From positions 28,273 to 92,272 of the forward strand of contig JAGFNQ010005215.1 in NCBI GenBank assembly GCA_024364735.1: 64,000 bases of DNA, given 5' to 3'. Below are positions 22,680 through 34,988 of the stretch, one piece after another (position 1 is the first letter of the stretch; every line of letters begins with the position of its first letter). The position numbers and the translations under genes are program-made. The DNA comes from Boesenbergia rotunda (Eukaryota > Streptophyta > Magnoliopsida > Zingiberales > Zingiberaceae). The notes under the pieces were generated by a model. That model saw only the letters and a list, made by a program, of their open reading frames with translations, did not search any database and was not told the DNA's origin.

Positions 22680-25176
22680 TAACTTGTTTGCGTCCAGTGA
22701 AGGAAAGAGCGGCAATGACGAAAGACAGTGGCGAGGGTAGGAGCAAGAGCAACGGAAAATGGTGACGAGGGTATGAGAAAGAGTGACTGAAGATAGTGTT
22801 AGTGATATGAGAGAAGTGTCCTAAGGCAATCGCCTTATGATGTAAACATTTATATTAATAAATGATAATTCACTATTTGAGTATATATGTTTTGTGTATT
22901 TGATTGGGATCTTAAACTCATCTACTGAATGTCCGCAATACAACTCACAGCATAAGAGAATTTGTGATGGGATCACAACTAGTGATTATCTCTAATGTGC
23001 AATTGTGAAGTATTGAAATTATCCCTAGTCGATGAATTGATAAAAACGGACACTATCAATTCTGTTGAGACTAGCATGGGTTATTCTCTAATCAGCTGAT
23101 TTTCACTGGCTGGTGACATTAGGATGTCCGGAGATAAACATGGATGCTAGTTAAGGGAACTAGTTCATTGGAGTAACTAGCTGTAAGACTTCATATGGGA
23201 ATCTACATGTAGATATGTCAATGAAGTTCTTACTGCAGCTTAAGTGCGATGTTCCTTTGACTTGCGGTGTTCAAGTCATCTTGGTCATGGAGACTTATAC
23301 TTTAACATCTTAAGCAAGCATCTCCAAGGAGGTGTGGACCCAGGATGATTGGGTATAAGCCGAAGTGCCCGAAGATGTTTGAACAGCCTACAAAGGATTC
23401 ACCACTCCTTGCGAGGAGATGTATACCCAGGCATATCGTCGGATTGTTACTCAAAAACCTCTGGCCAGAGTATATCATGTTTAGAGTGCGAGTCTCTTAA
23501 ATACATGAGAGTAATTAGAAATCCAAAGGACGAGAAAGACACTACTTGGGCTAGGTGTGACGTAGTCAGCCTAGTGGGGACTGACACAAATAGACCGTGT
23601 CCTGAACCAAGTGGGTATAAGATGGTGAAGGGAATGGGGCACGATTCATTAGAGCTGCTGAAGGGTTTCAGAATAATTTCTTCTGAGGTCAAACCGTTGA
23701 TCTTTCGATTAATTGGGGGTCATGATGTACTACTAGGAGCCACTCATGATCGTTCTATAATTTATTGATTATAGACGACCAACATAAATTGAAAGCCTAT
23801 TTAGTCACACGCACTACGAGTAATCCGAGGGATTTAAAACGAGTTGAAAATTAGATTTTCCGATCAAGAGAAATAAGTCGAATCTGAATTTGTCAGAGGC
23901 GCAATGGAAGCTAAAAATGGCTAAGTCTTTTGAAGGCTTATTGGGCAAATTAAATGAGCTTAATTCGCGATCGGTTCGGGTTGGTTTGGCCGGCCAAAGA
24001 GGGTGCCAAACCTCTTTGTTGTGGCCGGCCATTAAAGGGGAAGAAAACCAATTTAATTGGTTTAATTAATAAAATAAATCTAGCGCGATTTGTTTTATAA
24101 ATTATGGATAAATAAATTGATATATAAAGAAATTTATATAAAGAGATTTATAAAGAAATTTGTAGTAAATTTATTCTTTTTATGGAAATTAAAATAAACC
24201 ATGAATTGGTTTAATTTTAATTTATAAAATCAATTATGAATTGATTTATCCATGATAAGAAAATTTTATACAAATTTTATTCCATAATTAAAAGAGAGAA
24301 AGTATTTGTTTTATTATAAAGTTAGTTATAATAAAACTTGGCTTAAACGGAATAATTAATAAGAGAATTTATAGGATAAATTTCTTATATAAAATTCCGT
24401 TAAGAGGGAGACTTGGCAAGTGAGATGATACTATATAAAGGAACCAAAGGCAAGTCCTTAATTCCAATCAATTGAGTTGTCAATTGGTATAGAGCTAATC
24501 TCTCCCTCTCTCTCTTATTCTCTCTTCTCCCATCCCCTTAGGGCCGGCGCCCTCCTTGAGGATTAGGGCCGGCGCCCCCTTTTGCAAACCCTAGGGCCGG
24601 CGCTCCAACTTCTCCAATTGTTGTCGTGAGCTATCAACACCAAGGAGAAGCCAACGAAGAAGAAGAAGAAGCGGGTGTTATCTCCTTCCTTCTCGGAATT
24701 TAGATTCCGTTTCTTGTTGGTAAGTTTCCTATCTTATCTCTTGATCTTCTAAGTTGTGCCTTTAGAGAATCTAGTAGTTCTCGTCGGCACAAAACTCGTG
24801 ACTTTGCGAAGTCATCCCGAAGAGAACTCGGTGTGGACGCGAATAGAGGCGGAGCTTCCAAGGGACGCTACGGTTGGATCTCGTCCCTTACTTCGAGTTA
24901 CGAGAGGTACTTAGTAAATTAGTTTACTTTTCCGCAAAGTTTTAAATTATGATTATGTCAACACATCATAAGGTTGCATGCTAGATACGTGGTTAAAATA
25001 ATTTAGGAAATTATTTTATGCTAATTCTTCCGCTGCACGTAAAAATTTAAAATTTTACGAACCCGTATCCTTGTCGACATGCACCCGGTCCCAACAGATA
25101 GCAGCAATGGAGAAGCGCGCAAGAGCGAGGGAAATTTAGAATTTGGCAAAGTGAAAGAATATGAGGATTTTTATAA
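22680..25176 (-). repeat. Inverted-repeat arm B, split by a solo LTR
   Basis: The pieces 25176-25097 and 22796-22680, read on the minus strand, match arm A at 16956-17165, including the TATAAAAATCC start and the GACGCAAACAAGTTAC end. The solo LTR 22797-25096 splits it. Confidence 0.7.
22797..25096 (+). mobile_element. Copia (Angela-like) solo LTR
   Basis: This 2300-bp TGTTAG...CCAACA sequence has GATAG on both sides (22792-22796 and 25097-25101). The start, with CCTAAGGCAATC and a TTTATATTAATAAAT stretch, resembles Angela/BARE-type copia LTRs. A TATA box CTATATAAAGG near 24431 fits plus-strand transcription. Three GGGCCGGCGCC units lie at 24541-24605. No ORF inside is credible. Confidence 0.88.
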
Positions 25177-25288
25177 TGCAGGGAGAAAGGGGAGAGAGAA
25201 CGAATGATATTTTAATGTAAAAATCATGCTAGTAACGACACATGAGCGTGTCGGTCACGATCTCTCATGAAGTGTCGGGCAGGATATC

Positions 25289-25291
<3 letters not shown>

Positions 25292-25357
<66 letters not shown>
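25292..25357. repeat. (CT)n(TA)n microsatellite
   Basis: A CT run (25292-25320) is followed by a TA run (25321-25357, one TATG interruption). It abuts the left end of the foldback-like element. Confidence 0.95.
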
Positions 25358-25479
25358 GTGTGCACACCTTTATATAAGCGGCTATGGGTGATGTCTGACG
25401 TGGGTGATCTGGCATGGTCAAAACTTAATTTTGTATCTCTCTCTCATCTTCATGTAATAATTCTATTCTCTCTTATGGT

Positions 25480-25690
25480 AGCAAAAGGTGATTCATTCGC
25501 TCCAGCGCCCTCGATAACCCGTCTCAGGGCCAACAAGGAGGGGGTAAATCACGAGGGCTACTAGTCTGGACAGTGACTAGTGCATAAGGGAGGGTAGACA
25601 CCTGACTTCTCTAGGATTTAATCCTAGACCTCATGACGATAATGCCTCATATGTTAGTCATCAATCCATCCCATGAGAACCTCCTCTCTC
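25480..25690 (-). mobile_element. SINE-like insertion
   Basis: It lies between two copies of TCTCTCTTAT and is absent from the other arm of the host element. The minus strand has an A-box-like TGACTAACATATGAGG and a palindromic B-box-like GGATTAAATCC about 30 bases apart. The family is not recognised. Confidence 0.45.
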
Positions 25691-25699
25691 TCTTATAAC

Positions 25700-25946
25700 A
25701 ATATGCATGGTAGTGCTAGTTTGTAAAAACCAACACCAAGGCGGTGTTGATTTCTACAAACCATTACCAAAATGACACTGGTTTATAAAAAACAACACCA
25801 AGCTTGGCGCTGATTTTTAAATACTACTGCCAAGCCTTGTGGTGTTGGTCTATACATATCAACACCAGTAGTACCACACCAGACCTGGTGTTGGTTTCTA
25901 TAAACTAACACCAAGTGATGCTAGTTTGTAAAATGTAGCACCAGAC
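25700..25946. repeat. Array of CACCAA/TTGGTG hairpin motifs, left part
   Basis: Short units alternate AACACCA and TGGTGTTGGTTTGTA-like motifs in both orientations, so adjacent units can pair. The array continues at 27204-27720 across the solo LTR. Confidence 0.7.
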
Positions 25947-25951
25947 ATTGG

Positions 25952-27198
25952 TGTGCGATCGTTGTAATCAATAGAGGGGGTGAATAGCGATTACTGAAAA
26001 TTTTTTGAACAACAGAAAATGCAGCGAAAATAAGAAAACAAACAATGCTAACAAGTTTCTTTTTACTTGGTTCGGAATCTTTAACGACTCCTACTCTAAG
26101 GGTCAAGGTCCTTGACCATTTTCGTTGGGCAATTTTATAACTCAAATAAGTTTTACAAATACAGAATTTGAGTACAGAATTAAACAGCGAAAATATAAAA
26201 TATACCGACGAACACTAAAAGGTTGCGGAGCATCTTGGGTAGCGTGTCGTCGTTCTTGATCGTTGTCGGCGCGGCAAACTCGAGCACGGAAGAAATTCAG
26301 AGAGCGTTGGAGTGCTTGAATCGCAAGAAAACTGTTCAGAATTGTTGTAGAAAGCTAAGGGGTGAACCCCCTTATATAGTCTGTTCTCGGACGCCCCTGG
26401 GTTGTTGGGTGCCTGCCACGTGTAGCGAATCGGGCGCATCCTCATCCGCAGACTCGGCCAAAACTCTATCTCTCAGTCTTGGGAGACTGGGACCTTTGAG
26501 GCCCCTGATGGCTCACGGGTGCCTGAGATGTTGACGTGGCAACCTGCCAACTCAACCTCTCAACCGCTGGAAACGCCTCAACACAGGCGCCTGTTACCTG
26601 TCAGGCGCTTGGTCTCTTGGGTGCCTGAACCCTTTCAGGCGCCTGGGATGCAGCAGTTACTCTCTTTCACTCCTGCAACTAGGGTTAGTCCAAGAACAGT
26701 ATAACATAGATAATAAGTGTATGAATAACAGCATTAGCTATCTTGGTTCTGACTTTGGATTTCAAAATGAAACCCTAGGTCGAACCGACGCCTACTATTC
26801 CCTCTTCCGGGGAACGCATCCTCACCTACTTCTCTCAGGAGATGTTATCTTTTGTCCATCGGCTTCTCCGGTTGGACTTTTGCTCCGCCTCTAAGACTGT
26901 CGGATCTCGAGACGTCCGTACCTCGACCCGCCTCTACTTCTGTCCATAAATCTCACTCAGCTAAGACTCCTGCCCGATCTTCCGGATCAGGTCTTCGGTG
27001 CCTGACCCTTGGCTAGGTCTTCTTGCCTAGTCCTCGACCAGGACTTCTTGCTCAACCCTGCAAGTCAAGACTTCATGCCTAGGTGAACTAGGACTTTCCT
27101 GAACACTTGGTAAATCTATTAGATCACAATATAAACTTAACTTTGAACCCTTTGTTATTATCAAAATCAGGTTCGATCTGGTGCTTTCGGCACCAACA
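25952..27198 (-). mobile_element. Sirevirus-like solo LTR
   Basis: This 1247-bp LTR has ATTGG on both sides (25947-25951 and 27199-27203). Read on the minus strand it starts TGTTGGTGCCGAAAGCACC. It shares the leftmost GAGGGGGTGAATAGCG block and the 'TCAAAATCAGGTTCGATCTGG' type of right end with the E1 LTR family but is clearly a different family. Confidence 0.85.
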
Positions 27199-27203
27199 AT
27201 TGG

Positions 27204-27720
27204 TACTATTTTTTATAAATCAGCACCATTTTGGTGTTTATTTGTAAAAGTCAACACCAACATGGTGCCATCGCTATCAAACTAGCTCCATCCACTTTAG
27301 CGCTAGTATGTAAAAATCAACAACATTGTACTTTTTTTAGAAACCAGCACTGCCTTGATGCTGGTTTGTAGAAACTGTGATGCTGATTTCTACAAACTAG
27401 CACCACCAGACTTGGTACTGATTTTTAAAGACCAACACCACGAGGCTTAGCACTAGTATAAACTAGCATGTAGTGTTGGTTTGTAGAAACCAGGACGTGG
27501 TGCTAATTTGTAGAAACAAACACCAAGTTAGTGTTGATTTTCACAAACCAACACCAAAATGGTATTGCTTTATAAAAGATAGCAACAACTTGGTGCCAAC
27601 ACCATTAAACCAGCTCCATTCACCTTGGTATTGGTTTCTAAAAAATAACACCAACATGATATAGTGTTTTTTAGAAACCAACATCAACTTGGTGTCGATT
27701 TCAAAAAATTAGCACTATAT
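27204..27720. repeat. Array of CACCAA/TTGGTG hairpin motifs, right part
   Basis: More than a dozen AACACCA/TGGTGTTGG motifs in alternating orientation, continuous with 25700-25946 once the solo LTR is discounted. Confidence 0.7.
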
Positions 27721-27860
27721 TGCATGCAATCATAGGAGAGAGAATAGAATTGTTGCATACAGATAAGAGAGAAATGAAAAATTAAGTTTTGGCCGCATCA
27801 GATAGCCCAAGTCGGATGTCGCTCATAGTCGCTCACATAAAGGTGTGTAAGCTATCCTTC

Positions 27861-27863
<3 letters not shown>

Positions 27864-27937
<74 letters not shown>
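27864..27937. repeat. (TA)n microsatellite
   Basis: An uninterrupted TA run of about 37 repeats abuts the right inverted end of the foldback-like element. A shorter run lies at 28305-28331. Confidence 0.95.
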
Positions 27938-27941
<4 letters not shown>

Positions 27942-28499
27942 ACTATCACAGGCAATGACATTTCATACAAATAATCACATACATCTATACAATCACATTT
28001 CACAATTCACACATACATTTCATACAATCCATAATATTTCAAACACAAATAAACTAACTTCCATATAAACAAACATACTAAATTATGGAAACAAACTAAT
28101 AGAAACAATCACAATATCCATAAAATCACAATAATAAAAACAAACTAAAGTATCCATGTCTAAATCCAAATTTACATAATCTGATATCTAAATACATACC
28201 ACCATATGATAGAAAATATCCCAAATAATGAATCCATAAGATAGTGATAGAAAATCTTTTAGAAAGTCAAATATGATAGATTATATTAGATTTATGCATA
28301 ATTAAATATATATATATATATATATATATAAACCAGTTTTGATACCTGGATGAGAAAGGAGCAGATGATGATGACCATCATCAAAATGTTAATAGAGACT
28401 CTTGAAACATATAGTAATACAATATTTAGAAACGAGCATATTAGAATATCAAAATAAAATAAATAGATTTTGCATCATTTATGTATGATAAAAAACTAT
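27938..28499. other. AT-rich stretch without recognised gene
   Basis: It contains many ACATA/CATAC-like repeats and a short TA run. It may be intron or subterminal sequence of the CACTA remnant to its right. Confidence 0.35.
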
Positions 28500-29560
28500 G
28501 TTGTAGTTGAACAAACCTCAAAAAAGCTAATCAACACAGTCTGATGGATCTTGAATCTCTTATGACTTAAAACCATGTTGTGTCGGGGTGAAATTAGCTA
28601 TGACCACTCGCATATGGGCCAAGAGAGCTTCATGATTGGCACTAAACCTCCGATCCTCCTTGGTTCTTCTTCGATGGTCCTCGACTCTCCTCTGATCCTA
28701 AGTGGCCCTCCTCTGCTTCTTAACAGCCATCCACTGATCCATTCTCTGATCCATTGAGGCAATTTGTGTGCACAGTTCTTGATTTTCCTGTCTTAGAAAC
28801 TGCACCTCAATAGAAAAAGAGGAACTAACACAACCCCTAGGAGTCCTCAAATGATCAAATACAACTTTGGTCTAGGAGCCAAAGTCGTAGAGGGTGGAGT
28901 TTTTTGTCCGCCGTCGATAACATCATAATATATCTCATTTATCATGTTGATGGATAAAGACTATAACTGAATCCCCCCCCCCCTCCTTTGCCGTGGCTGA
29001 GATGCCTGAGCCACTTTGTTTGTGAGTTGCTTATGTGTGAAAACATATAATATAATTAATATTCAATTTGATCACAATTACTAAAGTTAATAAGGATATA
29101 AATGATTAAATGTAATAAAGTTAATAATCTTAGTGTATGGCATCGGATCGATGATCAACAAATATGTCATCCTTCTTTTTGTGGGTCTTGAAAAAGACCT
29201 CCATACAGGTGGGTTGTCGACCTAGCTCATGTTTCTGCATATACAAATATATTGGGCCAAAATTATACAAGTTTGGTAATAAATATAAAATATGCTTACA
29301 TAACTTTAATTAAATTCATTGAATCCATGGCATGCTCAATGATAAATTTGGATCCTAACGTATGCCGAGTGGTTTCGATACTCGAGTCACCTAGCTTTGT
29401 TTTTCTATTTACTCAAGCCTTATCATTATTTTCCTTCTATCATTGTTCAACCTAGGTGGCTATCCATCCACCCCGTATCTTGGCTGAAACATTCGTTGAC
29501 CTTGCACACTTCTTTCTTATATAGTACAGGTAATCTATGTAGAGTTTTGTACAATAACTA
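28500..29560 (-). pseudogene. CACTA (En/Spm) transposase-family gene remnant
   Basis: The minus strand carries pieces of the plant transposase family (Ptta/En/Spm, Transposase_24). The clearest, at about 29240-29139, reads HELGRQPTCMEVFFKTHKKK followed by DDIFVDHRSD, the conserved 'LGREPTxMEVF...FVD' block. Upstream (29560-29320) a decayed stretch includes an IRGGWIATRLNND-like segment. Downstream (28860-28580) a basic, coiled-coil-like C-terminal segment contains RQENQELCTQIASMDQRMDQ. Stops and frameshifts occur throughout, so it cannot give a full protein. Such proteins bind subterminal repeats in CACTA transposition. The element's own ends were not found. Confidence 0.6.
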
Positions 29561-30129
29561 TCCAAGTATCTTTAAAGTGTTCCTCCTACACGTCCTCCCA
29601 TATATATTTTTTCTACAATTATAAGTTGAAATTTTAGTATATTAAAGGATAAATATATTATAGAATACCAAATATATTAAATGTATTTACTATAAATTCA
29701 TTATAATAAAACATCTTCGTCTCCTGTCTACATGCATCCATATAGTACTAGAAGCGCATACTCGTAATCTGAATTTTTCGGTGATATATGTGGCAACTTG
29801 GTGGCCATCATCAGAAAACCTGTGTGGAAAAAATTAAGGTATGAGAAATATATTATAAATAAAGTCATATATGAACTCGAATTACTAATAATAAAAAATA
29901 CTTATAAGTTCCCAACAACTCTAAGCACCTTGTATCCACAAAGTGCTACTACCAGCAGCTTTGTGATAGTGAGTATTTTAGCATGTTATTTTGGCTCATA
30001 TATTTATTATTTTCTACATTCTCATATGCTTCATATTGTATTTATATCATGTTTTATGAGTAGGAACTATTTTCGACTTAATTACAAATTTTCTTCAATT
30101 TGGATATTATTTCTTATATTCTGAATTTG
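29561..30129. other. AT-rich stretch, possible CACTA interior
   Basis: No gene is supported. A short minus-strand stretch near 29800-29780 might extend the transposase remnant. Confidence 0.3.
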
Positions 30130-31669
30130 ATTTTATAGGAAATCCAAAGAGCCGTGGATTAGGGTCGAGTGAGATCAAATTTGACTCAATTTGGAAGTCA
30201 GATGGAGGAGATCAAGCTGAATCAAATTTGATCGTTGATCCAGATCTAGAGAAATCTTGTGCCTTCACTCAGATCTAATCATCCAACCCTCCATTTAGAT
30301 CTGAAGCAATTTGACCATTGATTGGTTCATCGAAGAAGTGGGCTCAAATTCAATTTGGATGCAAGGCAAGAAGAGAGCCCAATTTGAGGTCCAAGAGAGG
30401 TGGCTAAGCTACAAGCCCAACTTTTAAAGCTCAATTTCAATCCACTCTTCATGCTTTAAAGGATCTGGACTATTCATTCCTTCATTTCAAAATCCAAAGG
30501 TCAAATTTCCATCACAAGGATCCAATGGATAGAATTAAAAGGAAGCAATCCAAAGGCTAGATCTTCATCACATTAATGCAATGGCCAAGATAAGATCTTC
30601 ATCCCATGAAATCAAACGACCAAGATTAGATCTCCACCCATCCATGAATGGATCAAGATCAATGAGGGAATGAATTCAAAGGCTAAGATTAAATCCCCTT
30701 CATCACTTACAAACAGTCAGATCTCCTTCATCACTTGAATTCGACGAACACGATCAAAATCCTCTTCTCTCCTCTTCACTCATGTGAACAGTAAAAAAAA
30801 ACTCTCCACGTGCACAATAACCTAGGCGTGCCTCCACTCCACTCTTCTTCTTCCTCACTTTCGCCCAGCGGCATCTCTTCCCAACCGCCGGCCGGCCATC
30901 CCTCTCCACCTCAACCTCTTCTCATCCATGCGTGGGCGACTGCCCTAGAAGCCCGACTCATCCTTCTTCCACTTCTTCTTCTTTTCTTCTTCATTGGCAG
31001 CGACTTCTCTTCACCGCCGCTGGTCCGCGGTCCTCTTCCTTCCTCTTCCCTATCTTCCTGAGCAACTCTAAGAACGACCAGCAATAGTGACCTTTTTCCA
31101 GCGGCTGTGAGTGGCGGCGACGACCCATTTGATCGAGCTCACCTCACCAACATGGTTCGTCGATGCTGCCATCTCCCTTTGAGGCTTCCTAAAGCCCTTC
31201 AGATGAGGTTGCGAAGGAGTGGACCCAAGGGACAGCGGCGGCAGTGATCTCCGATCATCACCACCTCACCAGCGTGGTTCGCTGGTGTGTTTCCCCCCTC
31301 TTTCGATGCTCCCCGAAGTCTAGCCAACATGGTTATAAAGTCGGACAACGAGGGATAGTGGTACCATCTCCACCTCACTGGCGTGGTTTCATGGTGAGTT
31401 CCCCATGACGTGTTCTCGGTTTCGGCTTCATCTGGTCTGGCCAACCTTGGCGTGGTTCGCGTGGGCGGAAGTACAGATCGACGGAGACGGACAACCCTTC
31501 ATCCTTTAGGTCAACTTCGATCAGAGTGGTCCATCATCGGTCCGAGATTCACACCATTGTCATTGTCGACGTTAGCGACTCTGATATCTTCACTATTGTT
31601 CACTGGAGTGGGTGGTTTCCTTCTTCGACCCCTGTGTGACGGTAACATAGTGATTGGTTTGTTTGTTTG
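30130..31669. other. Unassigned retroelement-like flank of E4
   Basis: The first 650 bases repeat GATCAAATTTG/CCAAAGGCTAGATC-type motifs. From 30800 the sequence becomes C/T- then G/C-rich, with repeated CACCTCACCAGCGTGGTTCG-like units (31140-31460). Several short ORFs exist but none resembles a known protein. It may be an LTR or leader of an older element, or host sequence. Confidence 0.3.
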
Positions 31670-32233
31670 TGTTGGGGATTGTGCGATTGATAAGAGCGGG
31701 TGAATTTTCCCTGAAAAATAAAATAATCTTTTATTTTGCTTAAATAAAGATGGAGGTTAGATCACAAGCAAAATAATAACATTAAAGGCAACAAGTAAAC
31801 AGAAACAGAGGCACAAACAATTTACATGGTTTGTAACTAGGAAGATTGCTAATCCAAGGCAAAGTGGCGTTCAATCTCCTGATTAACTCCTTAGGGAGGA
31901 GAAGCCCCTTTACAGAACTTTGAACATAGAAAGATAATGAAAACATAGAACAAATTCATGTATAATTGAATTGATGAATGTAACTGAGCTCTAGGGTCTA
32001 TTTATAGCCACAGTGAAGTTTTTTGGTTGCTGACGTGGCCCTATACGGGCGCCTGAGTGCATAAGGGTGGCTAACAAGTGGCCTCCCTTCCCGTGTTATC
32101 CTTCCTGACCGCTGTGTATTCTACTCGACTTCCTGCGCTCCTAAGCTCCTACACATTTAGACACATGGAATAAACATAACAAGACCTAATTTGACTCGGT
32201 TGACTATATCAAAATTCACCTGGGACACTTGTA
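31670..32233 (-). mobile_element. E4 3' LTR
   Basis: It starts TGTTGGGGATTGTGCG. Compared with the 5' LTR it lacks about 340 bp (the part matching 61215-61590). A TCTCCCTC polypurine complement follows it directly. Confidence 0.78.
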
Positions 32234-33482
32234 ATCTCTCCCTCTTTGATGTGCATCAACCCGAGTTAAATTAGGGTTAAACAACATATAAAATTATAGA
32301 AATAAATATATGACAAAAAAATTCAAAAAAATTTGAAAGTTAAGTCTCCCCCTTAACTTAATCCTATTTTCTTCCCCTTTGATCACATCAAAATTTAAAC
32401 ATGTTAAAGGTAAAATTAACTCTAATAAGAAAATTTTAGAAAAATTTATAGAAAATAATTTAAACATTTAGAATTTTTGAAAATTTTTGAAGACATGTCA
32501 AAGATAATAATTAGTCTCCAAAAATTCTAACTTTTCAAAACTTGGTCGAAAATTATTTTTAAAAATTAAAGGTCCAATTATCGATAAAAATTTTTAAAAA
32601 TAATTTTTACTTGAAAATTTACTCAAATATTTATCCAAGTTAGAAATTTAGTAAACTCATCTCTGTCAAAATTGTCAAAGTAATATACATTTTTAATTAT
32701 GAGAAAATAATTTTGAATTCAGATTTGATAATTTAAAAAAAAATAAATTAAATTTTTACTTCAAATAAATTTGAATTTTTTTTAAACGTTCAATAGTTAG
32801 TTCATAAATCATGAAAAATTTGATTTGATGAAATTATTTTTTAAAATATTTTTAAAATAAAAAAATATGTTTTTAAATGAAAAATCATAATAAATCTATT
32901 TAACTACTAAAAATTTTGAATTTTTTTGGATAGCTCACACAAGACTCTATAATTAAAAAATATTTATCTAATTTTTCTATAATAATTATAAGTATGGCAA
33001 ATAATTAAGCATTAATTAATCAAAAATTGATAAACAAGTATTAAATAAAATTAACAATTTAGTACAAATTTTGGATCCAATACAAGTTCCTACCAACAGG
33101 GTTAACTAATTATTTTATAGGAATATAACTTCTGGGCACTTTTGTAATTTAGACTTTCTGATATCTAAAGTACAAATTTAGTCCTCCAATGTATCTAACT
33201 TTTGAATTTTGAAAATATTTTGTACATGCATGGTTATTTTCTAATTTTTCTACTTGAGCCTTCTATTTCTCATTTTTTTTAATTTTAATTTATCATACAT
33301 TTCAAGTGAGCATGTAGAAACTAGTTGTTTTTTCAATTCTAAACTTTTATTTCAAATTTACACATCGACTTCATCATTACTTTAATAAGAAAACATACCT
33401 CACTTATCTTGTCTTTTTCGAAGTCCGAAGCTCCCCCTTCGTTGTTGTCATCTTCTGATGTGGCTTCCCCTTTATTGATGCT
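32234..33482 (-). other. E4 3' interior with polypurine tracts and gag tail
   Basis: AT-rich non-coding DNA with plus-strand CTCCC/CCCC tracts near 32235, 32348 and 32370. On the minus strand 33482 to about 33340 reads as an acidic tail (GEATSEDDNNEGGASDFEKD) that continues the E4 gag. Confidence 0.6.
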
Positions 33483-34951
33483 TGTTGGTGCAAGTTGCAT
33501 CAGTGATGTCCTCCTCTAAATGTTTCAATGTTTGACAATATGGTTAAGTCAGTGATACATTGAACAAGGGAAGGGTGAGTGAAGAAAACTGTACCAAGGT
33601 AAACCAAAGTCCTAGTAAACCTAGGCAATAAGTCCTAGTTCGAAGAATTGGGCACGAAGTTTTGATCATGGATTGGGCACTAAGTCCTGGCCGAGGGCTG
33701 GGCACCTAAGACCTGACCGAGAGTTGGGCACGAAGACCTGATTCAAGGAATTGGGCACGAAGACCTGGCCGAGGGTTGGGCACCGAAGACCTAGTTCGAG
33801 GAATTGGGTACGAAGACCTGGCCGAGGGTTGGGCACCGAAGTCCTGGACTTAGGGTTTGGGCACGAAGTCTTGGTCCGAGGGATTGAGCAACTTAGCTGA
33901 GCGATGACTAAGGACAGAAGTAGAGACAGGTCGAGGTTCGGACGTCTCGAGATCCGAGAGTATCGGAAGCTAAGCAAAAGTCCACCCGAATAGACTGGGT
34001 GACAACCGTCTCCTGAAAGGAGTAGGTGAAAGGAGTGTTCCCGGGAGTGGGAACTTGCGTCGGTTCGACCTAGGATTTCGTGAAAATCCGAAGTCAGAAT
34101 CAACTCATCAAGACTAAGATTGTATGTGTATTTGTCTTGTATTCATGTATCTTGCAGGTACCCAAAAGTGGAGACAAAGCAGACAAAAGACTGGAAAAAG
34201 GGTCCCTAGGGGCCCCCATGGAATCAGGTGCCCCCATCAATAGGGGCGCCTGAGTCAAAGAAGCAAAACATGTTCAATGAAGGAAGACAAAACAGGCTTC
34301 CATTCAAGCGCCCGGGACCATACAGGCACCCCCATCAGCTCAGGGGCCCCTGTGAAGATGGATAAGCGCTAACCGAGCCAGCGGATAAGAGATCATGCAG
34401 GAAAGTCCATGTGTAGGCCCCCCATCGACACAGGCGCCCCCATGAAGCCTATAAAAGGGGCTTCGACCCCAAGGCTCAAGACAACAACTTCCTAGATCTA
34501 TTCTGAGCTTTCTGACTGACGACAAAGCGCTAAAGACGAGACTCTACGATCGGGAGGCTCCAGGAGGAAGTGCGTGGTACTTCGGAGGTCCAGATCGGCC
34601 GAGTCTTTGACCATTTTATTTTGGTTTGCTTTTATTATTCTGCACTTAATTTCCTATATTTTGATTGTAATTATTGCACTATAAGACGGATTTCTCCGCC
34701 TCCGGAAAGTCCGGAAAGGAGACCAATAGTGGACGGGCATTCCCGTGCTTAGGCCTTGGATGTACTGACCCTGGGGGGTTGAGAACCAAGTAAATCCCGC
34801 ATGCAAACTGTCTTTTGTTTTGTTCGTTCTTTCTATTGTTTTTCCACTACTACCAACTCTGTGTCCAGAATGAACGAAAGTTTTACGATTTACCGTGAAG
34901 ATTTTTAAAGGTCGATATTCACCCCCTTCTATCGGCGGCACCGGTCCTACA
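33483..34951 (+). mobile_element. E3 5' LTR
   Basis: TGTTGGTGCAAG...CCTACA, about 1469 bp. It has tandem GGGCACGAAGACCTGGCCGA-type units (33650-33880), CCCCCAT-rich GC blocks and a TATA box CCTATAAAAGG near 34449. It is close to the 3' LTR by eye. Confidence 0.9.
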
Positions 34952-34953
34952 AT

Positions 34954-34965
34954 TGGTATCAGAGC
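34954..34965 (+). other. E3 primer-binding site
   Basis: TGGTATCAGAGC is a perfect complement of the initiator Met-tRNA 3' end, two bases after the LTR. Confidence 0.9.
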
Positions 34966-34988
34966 CAGACCGCTCTTTACTGGACTAA

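Larger units (their letters stand above)
25358..27866. mobile_element. Foldback-like element with long inverted ends in a TA microsatellite
   Basis: The left end (25358-25478) and the reverse complement of the right end (27740-27866) match over about 120 bp, e.g. ACACCTTTAT, GGTCAAAACTTAATTTT and TTCTATTCTCTC. Both ends abut TA runs. Without the SINE-like insertion and the solo LTR, the original element was about 1.05 kb, and its interior is filled with short hairpin motifs. No protein is encoded. The superfamily is uncertain. Confidence 0.6.

Noticed and set aside
23349..23768. 139-codon ORF in the copia solo LTR
   Set aside because: It lies wholly inside an LTR with a clear target duplication, and no domain is recognisable.
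25224..27974. ORFs with IYIYIY and EREREREM runs
   Set aside because: They are translations of TA and CT microsatellites.
31410..31703. 97-codon ORF at the edge of E4
   Set aside because: It runs across the E4 LTR boundary at 31670 and shows no domain.
33650..33880. Regularly spaced direct repeats resembling a CRISPR array
   Set aside because: Units are contiguous, vary in sequence, lie in an LTR and are found again in its partner; the genome is a plant's.
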